From positions 1 to 13,961 of the forward strand of contig JASLXP010001045.1 in assembly GCA_030740295.1 (NCBI GenBank): a stretch of DNA of 13,961 nucleotides. The letters are read 5' to 3'. Below the pieces are notes generated by a model. It was not told the origin of the DNA. It did no database searches and saw nothing but the letters and a program-made list of their open reading frames with translations. Source of the DNA: Planctomycetota bacterium (GTDB lineage Bacteria; Planctomycetota; PUPC01; JACPCR01). The position numbers and the translations under genes are program-made. Of the stretch, positions 7,376 through 13,961 are shown one piece after another (within the stretch, counting starts at the first letter, position 1; each line of letters begins with the position of its first letter).

Positions 7376-8527
7376 ATGCCAACACTCCGCCCCCTGACCC
7401 ATCCGCCCAGACACCACTTCTTCGGCTATTACGGAATCGATTCCTGGGACAGTTCGTGCCGCTGCCATCTGGCACTTGAAACAGGTTTTCATGAGCATCC
7501 TCCAAGGCCCGATGACGTCGCTGCTGTCGGTCTTATCCACGGGGACGACCTGACTTTTGAGCCCATCGCTCAAACCAGCGCGTTTAATCTGCAGCAGGGA
7601 TCGATGATGCACTGGATTGAAACGGTCCATGGCGAAGAATTCACCCTTAACGATTGGGAAGATGGTGAGCTGGTCTCTCGCGCCATCAGTGCCGATACAA
7701 GGGCTTCGAGAACTATCAGCAGTGCTATTGCAGCCGTCTCGCCAACACGCCCCCAAGCCATCGGGCTCAATTTCAAACGGATGGCGCAATGCCGTTCCGT
7801 AGTTGGATATGCGTCGGGGAACGTTGACGAACTGATCGAGCATCCGAAAGACGACGGCCTGTTTCTGATCGACCTTGAGACAGGTGGGAGCTCTCTTCTC
7901 GTATCCATCGAGGACGTTACTCGACGGATGGATGCTCCTGCCGGCGCGGCCTGGTTCAACCATGTTCTGTTCAATACGGATGGCTCCCGCATTCTCTTTT
8001 TCTGTCGCGTTAAGACGCAGCCACGGTACATGTCATCGCTCTGGACGGTGAACCCGGACGGCACAGGCCTGCGATGTGAGATCGAGCTGGGCAAGAAGGT
8101 TTCACACTTCGCCTGGTTTGATGAAAGGCGCATCCTCATAAGCACTGATGTTCTCGGCCAGATGGAGTTTGTTGAATTCACCGATGGTGAGGGTGATTTC
8201 CAGCCTGCCGGTCGCGGCAAGCTACCGGAAGACGGCCACGCGTGTTTTTCGCCGGATCACCAGTGGCTCGTGTGCGACACCTATCCCCTCGGACCTGAAA
8301 GTTTATGTGAGTTGATGCTTTACAATCTGGCCAGGAATGAAAAAATCACTCTTGGCCATTTTCACTCCCCCGAGCCGTTCCGTGGCGACATTCGCTGCGA
8401 TCTCCATCCCCGTTGGAGAAGGGACGGACTGGCTGTCAGCTTCGACTCTGTTCACGAGGGCACGAGACAGATTTATGAATTCAATGTCTCTGATGTCGTG
8501 GCTGATACTGGCCTTTCTTCTGAATGA
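7376..8527 (+). CDS. Cytoplasmic beta-propeller protein, oligosaccharide lyase-like
   Basis: This protein of about 383 residues is built of repeated four-stranded blades (for example LFLIDLETGG, VLFNTDGSRILFFCRV, LWTVNPDGTG, ACFSPDHQWLVCDTY), a WD40/TolB-like beta-propeller. The N-terminal HHFFGYYGIDSWD marks a PVC-rich family often found with glycan-degradation genes. The fold and regularly placed His residues (FNH H196, DGH H288, DLHPRW H344) recall oligogalacturonate lyase (PL22) and other propeller lyases, where His residues bind metal or act in catalysis; that link is inference. There is no signal peptide, so action on imported oligosaccharides is likely. The frame is open from TTG 7328 (overlapping the previous stop) and ATG 7337. 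I chose ATG 7376 because the conserved part starts just after it, though no start has a clear ribosome-binding site. The 3' end overlaps the next gene. Confidence 0.75.
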   Translation: MPTLRPLTHPPRHHFFGYYGIDSWDSSCRCHLALETGFHEHPPRPDDVAAVGLIHGDDLTFEPIAQTSAFNLQQGSMMHWIETVHGEEFTLNDWEDGELVSRAISADTRASRTISSAIAAVSPTRPQAIGLNFKRMAQCRSVVGYASGNVDELIEHPKDDGLFLIDLETGGSSLLVSIEDVTRRMDAPAGAAWFNHVLFNTDGSRILFFCRVKTQPRYMSSLWTVNPDGTGLRCEIELGKKVSHFAWFDERRILISTDVLGQMEFVEFTDGEGDFQPAGRGKLPEDGHACFSPDHQWLVCDTYPLGPESLCELMLYNLARNEKITLGHFHSPEPFRGDIRCDLHPRWRRDGLAVSFDSVHEGTRQIYEFNVSDVVADTGLSSE

Positions 8528-11495
8528 ACACGCAGCCGCAGAGCCATTCAATCACAAAGCAGGGCTCCAGCGGATCAGGACGCTCGAGCTCCGTGCACGT
8601 GTGCTCGAGTTGAAGCCGGAGGTGCCGGTCTATATCCGCTGGGGGTTCGGAGAGGGCACGGAGGTCAACGCGGGTTCGCTCTGCCGAGTAAAGCCGGACA
8701 AGCCCGATCTCAACCAGGCCGCAGCCGTTGACCTCGGTACGGGAGACCTCGATGGTGAGGATGAAGACGATCTTCTCGGCGAAAAGAAGCCGCAGGATCG
8801 TGTCATCGTCGATGACGGCACTTACCTCGAGCACTACCTGAAGGTCGGTGCGTGGTCTCCGCCGCTGCCCATCGAAAAGATGCTGCCTGGCGAACGTTAC
8901 CGGCACAAGATTACTGGCCTTTACACTTTCGCGCTCATTCCGCTCGAAGGCTCCGCGCAAAGCCTGAAGGATGTGGTGATGGAGTTCGAGATTCTGCACA
9001 ACGGCAAATCCATCAAACGCATCAGACAGGATGGCAAGCACGGCGCGACCATCGCCATTTCACTGCGTGGCCTTATCTATCTCTTCTACGGCCGCGAGGT
9101 CACCAATCCCGATTTCTCAGGCAATTGCCTGAGCCTGGTCGATTACGTCAAGAAGCAGAAAAAATGGATCGATGATCTTCCGTGGGGCAAGCGGTCGCTG
9201 CCGAATAAGTTTCCCTTCACAACCATTTGCATTGGTCATTCGAAAGGCATCGGCTACGGCATCAAGCACACCAGCCTAAAGGTCACCGCGGCTGAGTATG
9301 AGATCGTCCAGGCTCTTGGTATCAGCGGCCTCAGGGGCGGGACCCATTTACAGGAGTGGATCTCTGTCTACGGTCGTCCGCCGCTCACCATCATCGGCAA
9401 GTCCACCGGCTACGCGCTGCCTGAGCCTGATCGCTTCACATCGAATCCCCTGAAGAGATACGCGCCTGGCAGCGGTTGCCCGCTCTATCCGGCGAACCTT
9501 GCGGAGGCCCGGAAGAATGCATCCTTCGCGGTTCAGCGCATGCTCAAACAGAGAGGAGTGCGTGAGGTATGGGGTATTACGGAAGACGAGATCGGCAGCG
9601 CATTCAAAGGTCCCGACCGCACGGCACACGTGTTCAGTTGCGATTACTGTATCGAAGGCTACCGCAACTGGATCAAAGGAATGGGCCTGAAACCTGACGA
9701 TTTCGGACGAAAGGCCTGGGCGGAAATCGATCCCTGGGATCCGCGCAAAGGGCCGCGGCCCATTCCGTGGCACATGCGGACGGCAAACGCGCTGGAGGAA
9801 AAGGCGGAACAGAAAGCAGAGCAGCAGAAGAAGCTCCTCGACAATCTCGGAAGTCTGAGCGCGGTCGGCGAAGAGAAGCCGGAGGAGGCGGAACTTGATG
9901 CCGCTATCGGTTCAATCGATCAACCTGATGAGTCTGCCGTGTCGAAAGAACCAGAGCAGAAGCAGGTTGCGGTCAACGAAGCTGAAACAGACTTCGGCCG
10001 ACACATGATGAATTACTACCTTTCGCGTTTTTACTATGAGGCGAGCGCGATGATGTTCGAGCCGCTGCGGCAGGGATGCGATGCCGCCAACCGTGCGAAG
10101 AGAGAGGCCATCGAAGCCGGCAAGTCTGAAAGCCCCGCTGCCCGGCAACCGTACGTTTATTCGTATGCGCTCCGTATGCAGCACGTGTACGGCGGCGCCA
10201 TCTACAACTTTTATCGTCATGCGGACAACGGATTCATGTTCGAGACATCGAGCCACGATCCGCGGACGCATATTTTCGACAGCCTTTTCTGCGATGTCGG
10301 CCGCGTCATCAGCCGCAAATTGAATAAACGATTCGGCATCCTCATCAAGCCCGTCCGTGGCTCGACGCTTCAGCGGGGTATGACCTTCATAGGCCGCGAA
10401 GGCCGCATGATCTATTGGTACAACTACGGCCCGAAATACGGTGGAAAGATCAGCAGCATCTTCTCGCACAAAAATTTTCTGAAGGAACGCGTTGGCCGGT
10501 TCTCGCGCATTGTCGCCCGCGCTGAAGACGTGGTCTACAACGCCGAGTGGGCCTACCCCGCGGAGGTGGCAATTGTCTGGCCGCTCACCACGGCAGTGCA
10601 TGATCGCCGAGGCCCGGCCCTGGGTGACAGCATGGGTATCTGGCTCGCGCTCACTCACGCCCATATTCCCGTCGACCCGTTGGATGAGGGCTTTCTGCTT
10701 TCTGAAGACCTTTCGCAATACAAAGTCATTTACATCTCGGGCGCGGGCCTCCGGCGCGATGTGTCACAACGTCTTGCCGAATGGGTGCGCGGTGGAGGAA
10801 CGCTCTATTCGGGCGGCGGCAGTATGCGGTACGACGAAGGACGGCGACCACTCGACGCTATTCGGAATCTGATGGGCCTGCAGGAGCGAATGCCTTTGCA
10901 GGCCGGCGAAGGCGTTTCCGTAAAAGGCGGCGGGGAATTCGGCTCCTTTGAGCTGATTTCCCAGTATGAACCCCTGAAACCATCCAAAGGTGCAGAGATC
11001 CTCGCGACATTTGAAGATGGCTCACCGGCTCTCATCAGAAACAGGCACGGTCGCGGCCAGGCCATTACCTGCGCATTCATGCCCGGTCGAGAGTACAGAG
11101 TGCCGCTTAACAAGCCGAATGAAGACGGGTCTATGAATATGGAAGACACCGTTGACGATTCACGGGGAGCATATATCACCGCGCATCTGCAAAGCCATGT
11201 TGCGCCGGTTGTCGATACCGGCAAAGCCTGCGTCGAAGGAAACCTCCTGCGCCATCCTGAGTCCGGCAAACTCGCGGTCACTCTCACCAACTGGGCTTAT
11301 CATCAACCGGACGCGAAGACGCGGCTGTCAGAAATCGAGTGGAAAAATCTGGAGCTGACGATCCGAACGGCGAAACCGATAAAGCGCGTCGTTTCTGCCT
11401 GGCTTGACAAGGATGTACCTTCGAAATTCGGCAATGGAAAAGTCGTCGTGACTCTTCCATTTCTGAAAGACATGGATATCCTGCTGCTTGAGTAG
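8475..11495 (+). CDS. Very large exported GH42-like putative glycosidase
   Basis: The frame is open from 8337, but ATG 8475 is chosen because it starts a signal peptide (MNSMSLMSWLILAFLLNEHAAA, cleavage before EP). ATG 8484 is possible. This gives 1006 residues and a 53-nt overlap with the propeller gene, suggesting coupled translation. A beta-rich N-terminal domain (about 30-240) precedes a barrel-like region. GVREVWGITEDE (361-372) offers E370 or E372 as acid, and CDYCIEGYRNWIKG (389-402) resembles the Cys-containing GH42 segment followed by an FR.WL-type helix. FMFETSSHDP (587-596) offers E590 as nucleophile. A glutamine-amidotransferase-like domain (about 695-850: YKVIYISGAGLRRDVSQ, WVRGGGTLYSGG) matches the beta-galactosidase trimerisation domain, followed by a C-terminal sandwich. 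A 68-residue acidic insert (438-505) interrupts the barrel. Probably a retaining exo-glycosidase of a distant GH42-like family; substrate unknown. Confidence 0.8.
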   Translation: MNSMSLMSWLILAFLLNEHAAAEPFNHKAGLQRIRTLELRARVLELKPEVPVYIRWGFGEGTEVNAGSLCRVKPDKPDLNQAAAVDLGTGDLDGEDEDDLLGEKKPQDRVIVDDGTYLEHYLKVGAWSPPLPIEKMLPGERYRHKITGLYTFALIPLEGSAQSLKDVVMEFEILHNGKSIKRIRQDGKHGATIAISLRGLIYLFYGREVTNPDFSGNCLSLVDYVKKQKKWIDDLPWGKRSLPNKFPFTTICIGHSKGIGYGIKHTSLKVTAAEYEIVQALGISGLRGGTHLQEWISVYGRPPLTIIGKSTGYALPEPDRFTSNPLKRYAPGSGCPLYPANLAEARKNASFAVQRMLKQRGVREVWGITEDEIGSAFKGPDRTAHVFSCDYCIEGYRNWIKGMGLKPDDFGRKAWAEIDPWDPRKGPRPIPWHMRTANALEEKAEQKAEQQKKLLDNLGSLSAVGEEKPEEAELDAAIGSIDQPDESAVSKEPEQKQVAVNEAETDFGRHMMNYYLSRFYYEASAMMFEPLRQGCDAANRAKREAIEAGKSESPAARQPYVYSYALRMQHVYGGAIYNFYRHADNGFMFETSSHDPRTHIFDSLFCDVGRVISRKLNKRFGILIKPVRGSTLQRGMTFIGREGRMIYWYNYGPKYGGKISSIFSHKNFLKERVGRFSRIVARAEDVVYNAEWAYPAEVAIVWPLTTAVHDRRGPALGDSMGIWLALTHAHIPVDPLDEGFLLSEDLSQYKVIYISGAGLRRDVSQRLAEWVRGGGTLYSGGGSMRYDEGRRPLDAIRNLMGLQERMPLQAGEGVSVKGGGEFGSFELISQYEPLKPSKGAEILATFEDGSPALIRNRHGRGQAITCAFMPGREYRVPLNKPNEDGSMNMEDTVDDSRGAYITAHLQSHVAPVVDTGKACVEGNLLRHPESGKLAVTLTNWAYHQPDAKTRLSEIEWKNLELTIRTAKPIKRVVSAWLDKDVPSKFGNGKVVVTLPFLKDMDILLLE
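9786..9989 (+). other. Charged low-complexity insert within the GH42-like protein
   Basis: Residues 438-505 of the 8475-11495 protein consist mostly of Glu, Lys, Gln, Ala and Asp (for example EEKAEQKAEQQKKLLD, then EEKPEEAELD). The first part could be a short helix or coiled coil; the rest looks disordered. It separates AWAEIDPWDPRKG from GRHMMNYYLSRFYYEA, two segments expected to be close in a GH42-like barrel, so it appears to be a long surface loop. Confidence 0.65.
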
Positions 11496-11559
11496 AGTTG
11501 ACCGCAAAGCCGCTCTCACAAATTCACCGTCGTCCGTATCAACATCCTCCCGTTATCCA

Positions 11560-13908
11560 ATGAACACTAGAATCATAACGAGCTTCCTTTTCCCCTTCTT
11601 CATATTCTCATACTCCCACGCCTTCGAAATCACCAGGGATGGCAAACCGTTCGCCGTCATCGTGGTCGATGGCGTGGAAGTGCCTACGCCATTCAATGCC
11701 GCAGAATTCCAAAAGAAGAACAGCCAGTACCGCACCCCAAGGGGCAAGATCCCTGAAAGCTGGTCCGCCGGCGTTCTCGCACACTGGATCTGGAAGATCA
11801 CCGGAGCAGAGCTCACGTTCACCCACGCACCGGAGCCGGGTACTCCAGCCATCTACGTGGGGCAGGCAGCCGTCAAGGCCGGGCTGAAGCTCGATGACAT
11901 CAAGAGTGAAACCAACGAAGGCATCCGCATCTCTGTCAAAGGCAAGCGTGCGCTGATTGCCGGTCAGAACCATGTCTCAACCTGCCGGGCTGTCTGCCGC
12001 TTTCTCGAAGAGCTCGGCTGCAGGTATCTGATCGACACCTCCTACATGCGCAAAGGCAACAAGGCGCTCGGAGAGATCTATCCAACAGAAAAAACACTGA
12101 TGGCGAAGGACATGTTGATCACGGAGAAGCCGAAGATGCTCTATCGTGATCTGTGGGGCTCTTCGTGGTTCTGGGGCAATCTGTGGAAGGTGTGGAACGG
12201 CTGCGGCGGAACACCCATGAGCGCCGGGCATTCCTGGAACGGATACATCCCAGCGGGTGATTATTTTGATGAACATCCCGAATACTTTGCGCTGCGTGAT
12301 GGAAAGCGAAAGAAAGGCAGATGGCTCTGCACCACCAATCAGGAGGTGCGCGATATTTTCGTGAAAAAGATTTTTGAAAGTGCTGAGAAATACGATGGCA
12401 AAGCAAATCTTTCCATATCGCCGCCGGACAACCGCGAATATTGCGAATGCAAACCGTGCCAGGATCGTGATGACCCTCGACAGATTGTTCCGTCATCCGG
12501 AAAGGTCTCGGTATCCAAACGTTTTCTCGAGTTTTACGAACACATCGCCAAGCGCGTCCAGGCCAAGTATCCCGATGTAAGGCTCGGTTTTTACTGTTAC
12601 GCAGATTACACCGAGCCGCCGCTCGATAAGCACAAGTTGCCGTCCAATCTCGTCGCGTGGGTGGCGCCTATTCGTTACAGCCGCTATCACCACATTGGCA
12701 ATCCCATCAGTCCCTCACGCATGGAGCTCAAAGATGTCATCGATGGTTGGGGCGAGATTACCAGTCACATGGCCTATCGGACCTATAATTTCAATCTTGC
12801 GGAATCGACCGTTCCTTTCGCAAAGTTCTCGACCTGGAATCACGATATCCCGTATCTGAAGGCGAAGGGATGTCTTGGCGTAAATCTCGAGACCTTTCCG
12901 GCCTGGTCGATCATGGGGCCTACCATCTATCACAGCGCGAAGATTCTTTACGATCCGGATATGGATTCGGAGGCAGTGATGGATGACTACTACAACAAAC
13001 TTTACGGCCCCCAGGCCGCACCGCTTATGAAGGATTACTGGAACAGCATCGATCACGCGTTTCAGAATCTGGAAAGTGAATCCGGTTGTTTTTACGCCCT
13101 GCACCTTGTCTACACGCCTGAGTTCCGCAAAAAGCTGCAAGGGCTCCTGGATAAATCACTCGCGGTCACTAAAGACAACGAGCTGGAACACATGAGGGTT
13201 CAGTTCGCCAATAAGGGCATGATGATGGCGCACGATTACATGGATCATCGCGAGCATCTCAACAAGGGCGAATTTGCCAGAGCGCATGAGATTGTGTCCG
13301 GCATGTATGAACGCTCCAGGACCGATCAGGTGGCTTTCCATAACAAAACTAATTCATACATCTCACGCTTCCTGCGGTACACGACGAGCATGGCTGCCAA
13401 GTTTACCACCGCACCAAACCGGCTCGTCGGCCTGCTGCCGGACAAATGGCGGATGACTTACGATCCGGATCTGAAGGGCGAAGGCATGGGCTACCACAAG
13501 CCGGAATTCGATGACTCCAAATGGAAGGAGGTCGCCACTTACAGTGCCACTTTGAATCAGCAGAAAGCCGAAGAGAAATTCACGTTCATGTGGTACCGTG
13601 CCACATTCGATGTTCCCCAAAAACATGGCAAGCTTCTCATGCTTTTCTGCGACGTCGATGGCGAGCCGAGCCTGTCGCCGCTCTTCATCAATGGCAAAAA
13701 GGTGAAGTGGGAATTCAACCGCTCGAAGCGCGGCAAGATGTTGCTGCAACGACGCAAACCGATCTGGTCATTCATCACAGACGCAGTGAAACCTGGCAAG
13801 AACACGGTCGCCCTTCTCCTCGATCACCGAAACATTTCTGAGAACTTTTTAGGCGGGATCGTCCGGCCGGTGGCATTGTGTGAGTACAACGAAAAGCCCG
13901 AGAAATAG
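11560..13908 (+). CDS. Exported DUF4838 protein with alpha-glucuronidase-like N-terminus and C-terminal jelly roll
   Basis: The frame is open from TTG 11488, but ATG 11560 begins a clear signal peptide (MNTRIITSFLFPFFIFSYSHA, cleavage before FE), giving 782 residues. Residues about 22-150 resemble the small N-terminal domain of alpha-glucuronidase/hexosaminidase-type enzymes (AIYVGQ, ISVKGKRALIAG, AVCRFLEELGCRYL). About 195-500 is the DUF4838 barrel, with WNGYIPAGDYFDEHPEYFAL, CTTNQEVRDIF, SISPPDNREYCECKPC (Cys 295, 297, 300) and LGFYCYADYTEPP. A helical region follows. From about 630 there is a GH2-type sugar-binding jelly roll (FDDSKWKEV, MWYRATFDVP, FINGKKV, KPGKNTVALLL). DUF4838 proteins are found with polysaccharide-degradation genes and are thought to be glycosidases, but I know of no firm reaction. 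It lies 64 nt after the GH42-like gene without a visible ribosome-binding site and is complete. Confidence 0.88.
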   Translation: MNTRIITSFLFPFFIFSYSHAFEITRDGKPFAVIVVDGVEVPTPFNAAEFQKKNSQYRTPRGKIPESWSAGVLAHWIWKITGAELTFTHAPEPGTPAIYVGQAAVKAGLKLDDIKSETNEGIRISVKGKRALIAGQNHVSTCRAVCRFLEELGCRYLIDTSYMRKGNKALGEIYPTEKTLMAKDMLITEKPKMLYRDLWGSSWFWGNLWKVWNGCGGTPMSAGHSWNGYIPAGDYFDEHPEYFALRDGKRKKGRWLCTTNQEVRDIFVKKIFESAEKYDGKANLSISPPDNREYCECKPCQDRDDPRQIVPSSGKVSVSKRFLEFYEHIAKRVQAKYPDVRLGFYCYADYTEPPLDKHKLPSNLVAWVAPIRYSRYHHIGNPISPSRMELKDVIDGWGEITSHMAYRTYNFNLAESTVPFAKFSTWNHDIPYLKAKGCLGVNLETFPAWSIMGPTIYHSAKILYDPDMDSEAVMDDYYNKLYGPQAAPLMKDYWNSIDHAFQNLESESGCFYALHLVYTPEFRKKLQGLLDKSLAVTKDNELEHMRVQFANKGMMMAHDYMDHREHLNKGEFARAHEIVSGMYERSRTDQVAFHNKTNSYISRFLRYTTSMAAKFTTAPNRLVGLLPDKWRMTYDPDLKGEGMGYHKPEFDDSKWKEVATYSATLNQQKAEEKFTFMWYRATFDVPQKHGKLLMLFCDVDGEPSLSPLFINGKKVKWEFNRSKRGKMLLQRRKPIWSFITDAVKPGKNTVALLLDHRNISENFLGGIVRPVALCEYNEKPEK

Positions 13909-13961
13909 CCCTCCAGGCGGCGGGCGAAAATCCGCGGAGATTTCAGCATCTGTGTACCGAG

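Noticed and set aside
8337..8474. Upstream extension of the GH42-like gene to ATG 8337
   Set aside because: It would place 46 extra residues before an obvious signal peptide and overlap the propeller gene by 191 nt. The signal peptide at 8475 gives a better start.
9912..10718. Minus-strand open frame of 268 codons opposite the GH42-like gene
   Set aside because: No recognisable motifs and full overlap with a well-supported coding region; explained by codon bias on the opposite strand.
11488..11559. Upstream extension of the DUF4838 gene to TTG 11488
   Set aside because: The added 24 residues are Ser/Arg-rich with no homology-like character and precede a good signal peptide at ATG 11560.
13909..13961. 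Possible terminator around the TCCGCGGA palindrome after the last gene
   Set aside because: The inverted repeat GAAAATCCGCGGAGATTTC is imperfect and not followed by a T run before the window ends; evidence is too weak to call.

Overview
The window reads as part of a carbohydrate-degradation gene cluster from a member of the PVC group (Planctomycetota, Verrucomicrobiota, Lentisphaerota or relatives), probably an environmental genome. The lineage is inferred from protein types: a signal peptide plus PA14 plus 3-keto-disaccharide hydrolase (DUF1080) protein with the RGQGRGNSG and LDSFGLEGKNNECGG motifs typical of these phyla, a DUF4838 protein, and a 'HHFFGYY' beta-propeller protein. Shine-Dalgarno sequences are mostly weak or absent. 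Every credible gene is on the + strand. I saw no TonB/SusCD transporter, sulfatase, regulator, RNA gene, transposon or CRISPR array.

Layout. Positions 2-94 are the tail of a gene cut by the window edge. Positions 122-3946 hold what looks like one very large secreted protein (about 1,270 codons) interrupted by a single in-frame TAG at 839-841. Its first 239 residues are a signal peptide and a beta-rich repeat region. The remaining 1021 residues carry a discoidin-like domain, a glycosidase-like barrel, a glutamine-amidotransferase-like domain and a C-terminal beta-sandwich. A 124-nt gap (3947-4070) follows, with a small hairpin, a plausible sigma70-type promoter (TTGATG, 17 nt, TATATT) and the best ribosome-binding site in the window.

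Six tightly packed genes follow: a divergent glucosamine-6-phosphate deaminase-like (NagB fold) protein (4071-4997); a PIG-L/LmbE deacetylase 2 nt later (5000-5779); an exported PA14/DUF1080 protein (5793-7331); a probably cytoplasmic beta-propeller protein resembling oligosaccharide lyases (7376-8527); a very large exported GH42-like putative glycosidase (8475-11495, overlapping the previous gene); and an exported DUF4838 protein with a C-terminal jelly roll (11560-13908).

How they may work together (inference). The exported proteins (the interrupted giant, the PA14/DUF1080, the GH42-like and the DUF4838 proteins) would bind and cut a glycan outside the cytoplasm. The products would be processed inside by the propeller protein, the deacetylase and the NagB-like protein. 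The deacetylase/NagB pair points to an N-acetylated amino sugar. However, the NagB-like protein appears to lack the residue equivalent to E. coli Asp141 and the usual phosphate-binding residues, so its substrate may not be a sugar phosphate. Several of these proteins also carry unusual Glu/Asp-rich insertions. The substrate cannot be named from sequence alone.
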